This document shows positions 50,296 through 58,757 of a DNA stretch of 64,000 nucleotides, piece after piece (the stretch's first letter is position 1; each line of letters opens with the position of its first letter). The notes under the pieces are model-generated. The model had not been told where the DNA came from. It did not search any database and saw nothing but the letters and a program-made list of their open reading frames with translations. Both the position numbers and the translations under genes were made by a program. This DNA is from Parabacteroides sp. PF5-6 (GTDB lineage: Bacteria; Bacteroidota; Bacteroidia; Bacteroidales; Tannerellaceae), in assembly GCF_029504695.1 (NCBI RefSeq), contig NZ_JAQFIN010000002.1:124001-188000 (forward strand), written 5' to 3'.

Positions 50296-51762
50296 ATGAA
50301 AAGATATATATTCTTATTGATCTGTTTCCTGACAGGCTGTTCCCTGTCGGAGATAAGCCAGGTGGAGGAGGTCGACCGCTTACCGGAGATCTTCCCCGAC
50401 TATATCGGTTGCACCATTCCGCCCAATATCTCTCCGCTCAACTTCAAATTGACGGAAAAATACGAAGAAGCCCGCGTGATCTTGACCTGCGGCGAAGAAA
50501 GATGGGAAATAAAAGCCGGCAAAAAGCAATTCACATTCCCAACTTCCGCCTGGAAGAAATGGTTAGACGGAGCGGCGGGAAAGAACATAGAAGTGAAGAT
50601 CGTTCTGAAACAAACAGACAAGCCATGGATCGGCTTCCGCCCTTTCGAATGGCAGGTCGCCCATGAACCGATGGATCCTTATCTCGCTTACCGCCGGATC
50701 GAACCGGGCTATCAACTGTGGAACCAGATGGGCATCTATCAGCGTCACCTGGAAAGCTTTGAAGAGAGCCCGATCATGGAGAACCGCCTGACGGAGAAGA
50801 ACTGCATGAACTGCCACTCCTTCGCCATGCAGGATCCGGAGAAGATGCTTTTCCATATGCGGGGTCCTTTAGGAGGCACTTATCTATTGAAAGGCGAAAC
50901 GATCGAAAAGCTGAATACCCAAACAGACCAGACCCTGTCGCCTTTAGTCTACCCTTCCTGGCATCCGTCCGGGCGTTTTGTGGCGTTTTCGGTGAACGAC
51001 ACGCAACAAGCTTTCCACATGAACGATCCGAACCGGGTGGAAGTGTACGACAAAGAATCGGATGTCGTAGTCTACGATGTAGAGAAACACGAGATTATCA
51101 CTTCGCCTTTACTGACCTTGCCGGACCGGATGGAAACTTTCCCGACATTCTCACCGGACGGGAAAACGCTTTATTTCTGTTCCGCCATACAAAAGAATTA
51201 TCCCCGACAATTCAAAGAGGTGAAATACAGCCTTTGTTCATTTTCTTTCGATCCGGAGAAGCGAAGTTTCGGTGAGCAGGTGGATACGTTGTTCAATGCG
51301 TTGGAGAAGGAAAAGAGCGTTTCTTTCCCCCGGGTATCCCCGGATGGGCAATATCTGATGTATACCTTATCCGACTATGGCACGTTTTCGATCTGGCACA
51401 AAGAGGCTGATCTCTATATGATCCGTTTGGATTCGGGCGAACATTATCCGTTGTCGAACGCCAACAGTGAAGATGTGGAAAGCTATCACTCCTGGAGCAG
51501 CAATAGCCGGTGGGTAGTGTATAGCAGCCGACGCATCGATGGTTTGTACACCCGGCCGTTCTTCACCTATATCGATCAGGCAGGCCATGCACATAAACCC
51601 TTCCTGTTGCCTCAGGAAGATACCGACTATTACGACTGGTCGATGAAATCCTATAATATTCCGGAGTTCATCAAAGGGCCGGTAAAGAATCATCAGAAAA
51701 AGATCCGGAAAAAAGCCCGGAAAGATCTCGGCATCAACGTGACTTACCGGGAGGTACAGTAA
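50296..51762 (+). CDS. PD40 beta-propeller lipoprotein with one haem c motif
   Basis: A 488-residue lipoprotein (lipobox FLTGC, C15). A beta-sandwich-like N-terminal part is followed by NCMNCHSF, a CxxCH haem c motif at residues 170-174, then TolB/PD40-type repeats (WHPSGRFVAFS, FSPDGKTLYFCS, VSPDGQYLMYT, SSNSRWVVYSS). A single haem site inside a propeller lipoprotein suggests a redox or sensor role at the membrane. Haem attachment is a motif-based inference. It is coupled to the DUF6057 gene. Confidence 0.78.
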   Translation: MKRYIFLLICFLTGCSLSEISQVEEVDRLPEIFPDYIGCTIPPNISPLNFKLTEKYEEARVILTCGEERWEIKAGKKQFTFPTSAWKKWLDGAAGKNIEVKIVLKQTDKPWIGFRPFEWQVAHEPMDPYLAYRRIEPGYQLWNQMGIYQRHLESFEESPIMENRLTEKNCMNCHSFAMQDPEKMLFHMRGPLGGTYLLKGETIEKLNTQTDQTLSPLVYPSWHPSGRFVAFSVNDTQQAFHMNDPNRVEVYDKESDVVVYDVEKHEIITSPLLTLPDRMETFPTFSPDGKTLYFCSAIQKNYPRQFKEVKYSLCSFSFDPEKRSFGEQVDTLFNALEKEKSVSFPRVSPDGQYLMYTLSDYGTFSIWHKEADLYMIRLDSGEHYPLSNANSEDVESYHSWSSNSRWVVYSSRRIDGLYTRPFFTYIDQAGHAHKPFLLPQEDTDYYDWSMKSYNIPEFIKGPVKNHQKKIRKKARKDLGINVTYREVQ

Positions 51763-51768
51763 AAGAAA

Positions 51769-51793
51769 AGAGGTTGCCGGAAAGGCAACCTCT
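51769..51793 (+). terminator. Intrinsic terminator-like hairpin
   Basis: AGAGGTTGCC pairs with GGCAACCTCT; only a short AT-rich tail follows. It separates two convergent genes. Confidence 0.6.
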
Positions 51794-51823
51794 ATATAAT
51801 TCCTATTTTTTTGTCTTGCGTTT

Positions 51824-52081
51824 TTACTCTTCAGCTTCAGCGACTTCCCGGGCTTGTTCTTCTTCTCCACAATAGGCGGGATCTTCCACGATACCAAGCA
51901 AAAGGTTAATTTCGTGCCTCTTATCCAAATCTCTAAAATACTTCTGAACGACCTTATAGATATCAAAACCTTCCATTGAACCGGCTGCCAGTCCTAAACT
52001 CTCTACCATTTTTCTGACAGCCGCCTTAATCTCGGCCTCGTTCAACAGATGAACTTCGTTGCTGTGAATTAATCTTCCCAT
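51824..52081 (-). CDS. Small acidic hypothetical protein
   Basis: An 85-residue soluble protein rich in Glu/Ala, with predicted helices (EAEIKAAVRKMVESLGLAA, FDIYKVVQKYFRDLDKRHEI) and an acidic C-terminal tail. There is no signal or membrane segment. Convergent with the propeller lipoprotein gene and divergent from gph. I do not recognise it. Confidence 0.55.
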   Translation of the reverse strand: MGRLIHSNEVHLLNEAEIKAAVRKMVESLGLAAGSMEGFDIYKVVQKYFRDLDKRHEINLLLGIVEDPAYCGEEEQAREVAEAEE

Positions 52082-52186
52082 GATCTTTTGATTTTAAGTT
52101 ATACATGTTCTTTCATACCACATAATGTGCCTAACAAGCACGTCTTAAAGATACACATATATTACATACTTCCTAATGGATTTTGT

Positions 52187-52194
52187 TATTTTTG
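52187..52194 (+). promoter_or_regulatory. -7 element for gph
   Basis: TATTTTTG matches TAnnTTTG, 21 bases before the ATG at 52216. Confidence 0.6.
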
Positions 52195-52215
52195 CGTTTC
52201 AAAAACAAAAATAAC

Positions 52216-52869
52216 ATGATCAAGCTCGTTATATTCGATCTGGATGGAACCCTGCTCAATACCATTGCCGACCTGGCGGAAAGCACCAACTACGCATTGG
52301 CACAACATGGATTTCCAACGCATCCGACCACTGCCTATAACTTCTTTGTGGGCAACGGTATCAATAAACTCTTCGAACGCGCCTTGCCTGAAGGCGAGAA
52401 AACCGAAGAGAATATCCTTCGGATCCGCCAAAGCTTTCTTAACTATTACAGCCAACACAACCGGGACCGCAGCACACCCTATGCCGGTATTCCCGAATTA
52501 TTAAAGGCATTGCAACAAAAAGGCATACGATTGGCCGTAGCTTCCAATAAGTATCACGAGGCAACCCGAGAATTAATCGCCCACTATTTCCCGGAGACCT
52601 CCTTTGTGGAGGTATTAGGTCAGCGGGAAGGCATCGCGCCGAAGCCCGATCCGACAATTGTATTTGATATCCTCGCCACTGCCGGCGTGCAGGCAGAAGA
52701 GACATTGTTTGTCGGCGATTCCGGAGTGGATATGCAAACAGCCAAAAATGCGAAAGTCTGTGCCTGCGGCGTCACCTGGGGCTTCCGACCCCGCCATGAA
52801 TTGGAAGGCTTTCAGCCGGAGTTTATTGTGGAGGAGGCCGCTGAAATCCGAGGAATAGTAGGAGAATAA
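52216..52869 (+). CDS. gph: HAD family phosphoglycolate phosphatase
   Basis: A 217-residue HAD hydrolase. Motif I is FDLDGTLLNT at the N-terminus, motif II is VASNK, motif III is KPDP, and motif IV is FVGDSGVDMQTAKNA. The helical cap between motifs I and II is the phosphoglycolate/phosphatase type. It removes phosphate from 2-phosphoglycolate or a related small phosphate ester. The ATG at 52216 directly starts the conserved IKLVIFDLDGT; an upstream in-frame TTG at 52183 precedes the -7 box and is rejected. Confidence 0.85.
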   Translation: MIKLVIFDLDGTLLNTIADLAESTNYALAQHGFPTHPTTAYNFFVGNGINKLFERALPEGEKTEENILRIRQSFLNYYSQHNRDRSTPYAGIPELLKALQQKGIRLAVASNKYHEATRELIAHYFPETSFVEVLGQREGIAPKPDPTIVFDILATAGVQAEETLFVGDSGVDMQTAKNAKVCACGVTWGFRPRHELEGFQPEFIVEEAAEIRGIVGE

Positions 52870-52942
52870 GGGGTTTAAGGGGAGTAAGGGGTTTAAGGGG
52901 CTTAAAAAAACCTTAAACCCCTTACTCCCCTTAAACCCCTTA
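52867..52942. terminator. Perfect 32-bp inverted repeat of TAAGGGG words
   Basis: Positions 52867-52898 pair perfectly with 52911-52942 around a 12-base loop. Each arm is itself built from tandem 18-base words (TAAGGGGTTTAAGGGGAG). It begins within the gph stop codon and probably ends that transcript. Confidence 0.75.
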
Positions 52943-53057
52943 CTCCCTTAAATCCCTTAATTGTTAATAAATCCAAATCTTCTAATTAATTTTTAAACTT
53001 CCCCGCCCTCCCGCAGTCTATGGATCGTACTAAAATCAAATAAGGTTAATACAATTT

Positions 53058-55901
53058 ATGAAAGCGGTAAGATTTCTATTACTGGTGATGTTGATTCTTT
53101 CATCTGCGTCAGTTGTAGCACAAGGTCAAAGGCAAAAAAGAGTCGAAGTGAAGGGTACGATTGTGGAAGAAGGCACAAATACGCCAGTCGAACAAGCAAC
53201 CGTGCGCCTGTTGAATGTGAAGGACAGCACCCTGATCAACGGGGTGGCAAGTGAGAAAAACGGGAACTTTACCCTGAAGAATGTTCCCTCGGGCAATTAC
53301 CTGTTGCATGTTTCATTTATCGGTTTTGATCCGCTCTACCAGCCGTTGCAGATCACCGGAAATACCAATCCGGTCAATGTAGGCAAACTGGAACTGAGCG
53401 ACGGCGCGGTGCTTCTGGGCGACGCGGTGGTCATGGGTAAAGCACCCGAAGTGATCGTGCGCAACGATACGATCGAGTACAATGCCGATTCCTACAAGGT
53501 GACCGAAGGCTCCATGCTGGAAGACCTGTTGAAGAAGATGCCCGGCGTCGAGATCGACGAAGAAGGTAACGTAACGGTCAACGGCAAGAGCGTGAAGAAG
53601 ATGTTGGTCGACGGCAAAGAGTTCTTCTCCGACGACCCCAAGGTAGCCTCCAAGAACCTGCCTTCCAATATGGTGGAGAAAGTACAAGTATTGGATCGAC
53701 TGAGCGAGATGGCACAATTGACCGGCTTCGACGACGGCGATGAAGAGACGGTGATCAACCTGACCATCAAACCCGGGATGAAAGAAGGATGGGTCGGTAA
53801 CGCCTATGCCGGATACGGTAGTGACGAACGCTACGAAGGCAATATGATGCTGAACCGGATGTACAATAACGACCGCTACACCCTCTTGGGCGGGATCAAC
53901 AATACGAACAATATGGGCTTCTCCGATATGGGCATGTTCCAGGGCATGGGCGGCGGAGGCCGTATGTTCGGCGGCAATAACGGGATCACCAAATCCGGAA
54001 ATATCGGTTTAGACTTCAGTAAAGAGTTCAGTAAGAAGCTCACGCTGAGCGGAAACGTGCGCTATGCCCATTCCAATAACGACGCCAGCACCATCACCAG
54101 CCAGGAGAATGTGCAGTCGGAAACCAAATACGAAACGGGTACCAGCTTCCGGAACAATAAAAACGATAATCTCGGCGCGAACTTCCGCATGGAATGGAAA
54201 CCCGACGACAAAACCACCCTGATCTTCCGCCCGAACTTCAGCTACAGCAAGAACGATCAGTTCAGTGCCACCACAACCGCTGAGATGGACGCCGAAAGAG
54301 ACACCATCAACTTCGGCGATCAGACCACCCGCTACGAAGGAAGCGGATACAACCTGAACGGACGATTGGAATTCAGCCGCAAACTGAATGATAAAGGACG
54401 CATACTCAGCGCCTCCCTCTCCGGAGGAATGAACAACCGCGACCAGGACGGCAAGAACGATGCCAACACCTATTATCTGATGACCGGTATCGACGATCTG
54501 CGCGACGAAAAGATCAAGAACGATGTAAACAGCTACAACTACCGGGCGTATCTCTCCTGGGTCGAACCGCTGGGACGTAATAACTTCCTGCAACTGACGT
54601 ACAGCTTCAACAAGCAAGACCAGGAGTCGCTGAAGAATGTCTACACCCGCGATGCCGCCGGCAACTATACCGTGATCGATACATTGCAGACACAGAACTA
54701 CCGCAATAACTTCTTCACCCAACGTGCCAGCCTGAGCTTCAAGGCCGTCCGGGAAAAGTATAATTATACGATCGGTTTCAATGTCGACCCGTCGAACAGC
54801 AAGAGCGAGAACTTTATCGGCGACACGATCCTCTCGAGTGTGAAGCAGAATGTGGTCAACTTCTCGCCCATGGCGCAGTTCCGCTACAACTTCAACCGGC
54901 AATCGAATCTGCGGATCGACTACAACGGACGGACCTCGCAACCCAGTGTATCTCAACTGCAACCCGTGCCCGACTATTCCAATCCGAGGAATGTGGTGGT
55001 CGGTAACCCGGACCTGAAACCGCGTTACGTCAACGACCTGCGGTTGACCTACCAGATGTTCGACCAGAACAGTCAGTTTACCATGCGTGTGATGGGAGGA
55101 GGAAACTATACGGTGAACGATATCGTGGGGTATACCATCAACGAGAACGACGGAAGCGGGAACAAAACCACCACCTACCGCAATATGAACGGCAACTACA
55201 GTGGGAACCTGATGTTGATGATGAACACGCCATTGAAGAACCGCAAGTTCTCTGTCCACTCCATGACCCGTACCTCCTACGCCAGAAGCAACGCCTATAT
55301 CGGCGACAAACAATGGACCGACGAAGAGACCTATACGGTGATCGACAGCAAGAACAACAACTCCAACTTCTCGATCATGGAAAGAGCCGGTATCGACTTC
55401 CGCTCGACCTACTTCGACCTGGGCGTGAACGGCTCGATCAATTATCAGAAAACCCGGAACTCACTGGAAAGCAATAACAACCAGGATATCTACAATTACA
55501 GCCTGGGCGGACGCACCACAATGTATCTGCCGGCCGACTTTAAGATCGAGAGTGATGTCAGTTGGCGCACCAACTCAGGCTATACCGACGGCTACGAATT
55601 GAATGAAGTCTTGTGGAATGCTTCGGCTTCCAAATCGTTCCTCAAAGGCAATGCGGCAACCCTGCGGATCAAGATCTATGATATCCTCAAACAAAGAAGT
55701 AATATCTCCCGAACGGTAACGGCAAACTACACAAGAGACTCAGAGTATAATACCCTGGGCAGCTATTTCATGGTTCACCTCATCTATAAGTTTAGTGTGT
55801 TCAAAGGAGGAGGAAGCATGAATGACATGAGACGCGGACGCGGACCGGGAGGCCCGGGTGGCCCAGGCGGCTTCGGACCTCCTCCCGGCGGACGTTTCTA
55901 A
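53058..55901 (+). CDS. TonB receptor-like outer-membrane protein
   Basis: A 947-residue protein: signal peptide (about 1-21), a carboxypeptidase-regulatory-like beta-sandwich (about 28-110: VEVKGTIVEEGTNTPVEQAT, FTLKNVPSGNYLLHVSFIGF), a plug-like region (about 115-245: LEDLLKKMPGVEIDEEGNVT) and a C-terminal barrel (about 250-920) of the OMP_b-brl_3 type. It ends in a Gly/Pro-rich tail (GPGGPGGPGGFGPPPGGRF). No SusD partner is present, so it is not a standard SusCD system. Its position before rprXY suggests, but does not prove, shared control. Confidence 0.85.
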   Translation: MKAVRFLLLVMLILSSASVVAQGQRQKRVEVKGTIVEEGTNTPVEQATVRLLNVKDSTLINGVASEKNGNFTLKNVPSGNYLLHVSFIGFDPLYQPLQITGNTNPVNVGKLELSDGAVLLGDAVVMGKAPEVIVRNDTIEYNADSYKVTEGSMLEDLLKKMPGVEIDEEGNVTVNGKSVKKMLVDGKEFFSDDPKVASKNLPSNMVEKVQVLDRLSEMAQLTGFDDGDEETVINLTIKPGMKEGWVGNAYAGYGSDERYEGNMMLNRMYNNDRYTLLGGINNTNNMGFSDMGMFQGMGGGGRMFGGNNGITKSGNIGLDFSKEFSKKLTLSGNVRYAHSNNDASTITSQENVQSETKYETGTSFRNNKNDNLGANFRMEWKPDDKTTLIFRPNFSYSKNDQFSATTTAEMDAERDTINFGDQTTRYEGSGYNLNGRLEFSRKLNDKGRILSASLSGGMNNRDQDGKNDANTYYLMTGIDDLRDEKIKNDVNSYNYRAYLSWVEPLGRNNFLQLTYSFNKQDQESLKNVYTRDAAGNYTVIDTLQTQNYRNNFFTQRASLSFKAVREKYNYTIGFNVDPSNSKSENFIGDTILSSVKQNVVNFSPMAQFRYNFNRQSNLRIDYNGRTSQPSVSQLQPVPDYSNPRNVVVGNPDLKPRYVNDLRLTYQMFDQNSQFTMRVMGGGNYTVNDIVGYTINENDGSGNKTTTYRNMNGNYSGNLMLMMNTPLKNRKFSVHSMTRTSYARSNAYIGDKQWTDEETYTVIDSKNNNSNFSIMERAGIDFRSTYFDLGVNGSINYQKTRNSLESNNNQDIYNYSLGGRTTMYLPADFKIESDVSWRTNSGYTDGYELNEVLWNASASKSFLKGNAATLRIKIYDILKQRSNISRTVTANYTRDSEYNTLGSYFMVHLIYKFSVFKGGGSMNDMRRGRGPGGPGGPGGFGPPPGGRF

Positions 55902-55927
55902 ATCTAAAAATCTATCATTTGCATGCA

Positions 55928-55968
55928 GATGACGCAGATTGAACAAATGACCACTGATCTGCGTCATC
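55928..55968. repeat. Hairpin of CAGATGAC words
   Basis: GATGACGCAGAT pairs with ATCTGCGTCATC around 17 bases. It shares the CAGATGAC/GCAGAT words of the inverted repeat at 11816. The rest of the spacer before rprX (55969-56174) is AT-rich, with no clear -7 box. Confidence 0.7.
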
Positions 55969-56174
55969 CGTGTGCCCAGTCACTTTTGGACCATCCCCTG
56001 CAGCTGCTTACGGACTACAAACTTAACATCCTCTTTTTGAAACAGATCAACGATTACAAAATGCAAACAAACCAAGCTTAATTAACATTTAAAGCCCCCA
56101 TTTTTTACTTTTATTATGTAAATATTAAACCAAAAGGAACTTAATTTGTTTTAGTTAAAAGCAGGTAAACAGAT

Positions 56175-57743
56175 ATGAGGAAGTCAACGATATGGTTATT
56201 GACAATGGTGATGGTTTTTGCCTTTGCTGGATTGCTCTATTTGCAGATGAGTTATATCGGAAACATCACTAAAATGCGGAGTGAGCAGTTTAATGAGATC
56301 GTAAAAAAAAGCTTGCACCAGGTGAGCCGAAACCTTGAATTAGATGAAACCCGGCGATATATAGATGAAGAAATCAACCGGAACCCGAGCAATATTACGT
56401 ATCCTCCCTCCGCTCAGTCGAGTACAAATATTAACGAAATCATCAGTAAGCTTCAGTACGAATTTAAAGATCCGGACGGCATTGTACGCAATATAGAGTT
56501 GAATACTTCGTTCATGAAAAGCAATAAGTTCGAACCGCTCTCCTCCATGCCCAACCGCCAGCAACAGGATCATAGCATCGTGGCCACGTCGCGCGACTTA
56601 CAACGCACCTATGCCCGCAGGTATTTGTACCAGGGGGAACTGGTCAGTGAGGTGATCACGGAAATGCTTTATTCGGCAAACCTCAAACCGATTGAGGAGA
56701 GGGTCGATTTCAAGAAACTAAAGAGCTACCTGCAAACCGAATTTGTCAATAACGGCTTGAACCTGCCTTTCGTCTTTTCCGTTATTAATATAAAAGAAGG
56801 GACTGTGGTTTACCAGAGCGGCGAGATCCAACGGAAATACAGTGCGTCCGACGTTATCACCCAGGCGTTGTTTCCCAACGATCCACCTTCCAGGCAAAAC
56901 TACCTGAGGGTCTATTTCCCCACCAAACAGGATTACATCAAGAGCCAGGTCAAGTTCCTTGTGCCCTCGTTTATCTTCTCCCTCCTGTTATTGGTGACTT
57001 TCACCTTTACCTTGTTTATCGTCTTCCGCCAGAAGAAACTCTCGGAGATGAAAAACGACTTCATCAACAACATGACCCACGAATTGAAGACACCGGTATC
57101 GACCATCTCCCTGGCCTCGCAGATGTTGAAAGATACGGATATCACCAAAAGCCCGGATGTATTTAAACATATCTCGGGTGTAATAAACGACGAAACCAAA
57201 CGTTTAAGTTTCTTAGTTGAGAAGGTATTGCAAATGTCGCTCTTCGAACGCCAACGGGCCGCCCTCAAATTGAAAGAGATGGATGCCAACGACCTGGTAG
57301 CGAACATTGCCAATACGTTTGTTCTGAAAGTAGAGAAATACGGAGGAACGCTGGATGTTGATTTACGTGCCGAAGAGTCTACGATTTATGCCGATGAGAT
57401 GCATATCACCAACGTACTCTTCAACCTGATGGACAACGCGGTGAAATACCGCCAGCAGGACCTCCCCTTAAAATTGATGGCCCGCACTTGGAACGATAAC
57501 GGCCGGTTATTGATCTCGGTGGAAGACAACGGGATCGGAATCAAAAAAGAACACATCAAAAAGGTGTTCGAACGGTTCTACCGTATCCCCACGGGAAATG
57601 TACACGACGTAAAAGGCTTCGGACTGGGGCTGGCTTACGTACGGAAAATTGTAGAGGATCACAAAGGTACTATCCGTGCCGAACAAGGATCCGGAAATAT
57701 TGGAACGAAATTTATTATTACTTTACCTCTTATAAAAAGTTAG
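56175..57743 (+). CDS. rprX: Sensor histidine kinase, RprX-like
   Basis: A 522-residue inner-membrane kinase. One membrane helix near the N-terminus (about 8-28), a long periplasmic sensor domain (about 30-260), a second helix (about 263-285), then HisKA (NNMTHELKTPVSTISLASQM, phosphorylated H302) and HATPase (NLMDNAVKYR, DNGIGIKKEHI, GFGLGLAYVRKIV). It is paired with the next gene 4 bases downstream. I recognise the pair as RprX/RprY of Bacteroides fragilis, where they affect oxidative stress and gene control. The signal is unknown. Confidence 0.88.
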   Translation: MRKSTIWLLTMVMVFAFAGLLYLQMSYIGNITKMRSEQFNEIVKKSLHQVSRNLELDETRRYIDEEINRNPSNITYPPSAQSSTNINEIISKLQYEFKDPDGIVRNIELNTSFMKSNKFEPLSSMPNRQQQDHSIVATSRDLQRTYARRYLYQGELVSEVITEMLYSANLKPIEERVDFKKLKSYLQTEFVNNGLNLPFVFSVINIKEGTVVYQSGEIQRKYSASDVITQALFPNDPPSRQNYLRVYFPTKQDYIKSQVKFLVPSFIFSLLLLVTFTFTLFIVFRQKKLSEMKNDFINNMTHELKTPVSTISLASQMLKDTDITKSPDVFKHISGVINDETKRLSFLVEKVLQMSLFERQRAALKLKEMDANDLVANIANTFVLKVEKYGGTLDVDLRAEESTIYADEMHITNVLFNLMDNAVKYRQQDLPLKLMARTWNDNGRLLISVEDNGIGIKKEHIKKVFERFYRIPTGNVHDVKGFGLGLAYVRKIVEDHKGTIRAEQGSGNIGTKFIITLPLIKS

Positions 57744-57747
57744 ATTT

Positions 57748-58479
57748 ATGGAAGAAAAGATCAAGATCTTCTTTTGCGAAGACGACGAGAATTTAGGCAT
57801 GCTGTTAAGAGAATACCTACAGGCAAAAGGGTATGTTACGGATCTGTTCACCGACGGAGAAGCCGGATACAAAGGTTTCACCAAAGGAAAATACGACTTA
57901 TGCGTGTTGGACGTGATGATGCCCAAGAAAGACGGGTTCACCCTGGCACAAGAAATCCGTTCGATCAACCCCGACATCCCCATCATCTTCCTGACGGCGA
58001 AAACCATGAAGGACGATATCCTGGAAGGATTTAAGATCGGTGCCGACGATTACCTCACCAAGCCGTTCAGCATGGAAGAGCTATTGTTGCGTATCGAAGC
58101 CATCCTGCGCCGGGTGAAAGGAAAGAAGATGAAAGATATTCCTTTCTATAAATTAGGCGACTTCCTGTTCGACACCCAGAAACAAACGCTGACCATCGCC
58201 GATAAGGTAACGAAACTGACCACCAAGGAATGCGAACTGCTCAGCCTACTCTGTGCCCATGCCAACGAGATCCTCGAACGCAACTACGCGTTGAAGACGA
58301 TCTGGGTAGACGACAACTATTTCAATGCCCGCAGCATGGACGTGTACATCACCAAACTGCGTAAGCTGTTGAAAGACGATCCGGGCATCGAGATCATCAA
58401 TATCCACGGCAAAGGCTACAAACTGATCACGCCCACCGGCGAAGAACAAGCCCGCGAAGAAGGCATCCAGGTACTCTAA
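57748..58479 (+). CDS. rprY: OmpR-type response regulator, RprY-like
   Basis: A 243-residue protein with a receiver domain (E11-D12-D13 acidic patch, phosphorylated D55 in LCVLDVMMPKKDG, K in GADDYLTKPFSMEELLLRI) and an OmpR winged-helix domain (about 135-232: LTTKECELLSLLCAH, MDVYITKLRKLL, IINIHGKGYKL). The start CEDDENLGMLLREYLQAKGY is what I remember of RprY. Four bases behind rprX. Confidence 0.92.
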   Translation: MEEKIKIFFCEDDENLGMLLREYLQAKGYVTDLFTDGEAGYKGFTKGKYDLCVLDVMMPKKDGFTLAQEIRSINPDIPIIFLTAKTMKDDILEGFKIGADDYLTKPFSMEELLLRIEAILRRVKGKKMKDIPFYKLGDFLFDTQKQTLTIADKVTKLTTKECELLSLLCAHANEILERNYALKTIWVDDNYFNARSMDVYITKLRKLLKDDPGIEIINIHGKGYKLITPTGEEQAREEGIQVL

Positions 58480-58510
58480 GGGCTGAGGCCATAAAACCTC
58501 CTAAAGTAAG

Positions 58511-58755
58511 TCCTAAAGCTGGGGCTGACCCAAAAGTATAAGATATACTATCTCTGTGTCCTCGCCTGGTCAGGCGAGGGGGACCATCGCTTGCGATGGT
58601 GGAGTGGTTGTTTACATACATACCGTACTGAAGTACAGATTCTTGACAGAAAAGACAACCACCCCACCGCTACAAGCAGCGGTCCCCCCCGCCTGACCAG
58701 GCGGGGACACTTAGTTCGTATATCTGATACTTTTGAGTCAACCCCAGCTTTAGGA
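58511..58755. repeat. 245-bp nested inverted-repeat element
   Basis: The ends (58511-58545 and 58721-58755) are 35-bp inverted copies with three mismatches. Inside, each arm holds two hairpins in mirror order: CTCGCCTG/CAGGCGAG (58561-58578) with CCATC/GATGG (58584-58599) in the left arm, and CCGCT/AGCGG (58667-58682) with CCCCGCCTG/CAGGCGGGG (58687-58706) in the right arm. The stems differ between arms by paired changes that keep them intact. It fills the space between two convergent genes. Any frame across it is not a gene. Confidence 0.85.
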
Positions 58756-58757
58756 TA

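Noticed and set aside
54009-55313. Long minus-strand frame of 434 codons
   Set aside because: It lies wholly inside the receptor-like gene. Codon pattern and composition are those of an antisense shadow of a repetitive barrel gene.
53058-55901. SusC of a SusCD polysaccharide locus
   Set aside because: No SusD-like gene follows, and the barrel resembles the OMP_b-brl_3 type with a Gly/Pro-rich tail; the next genes are a two-component system.
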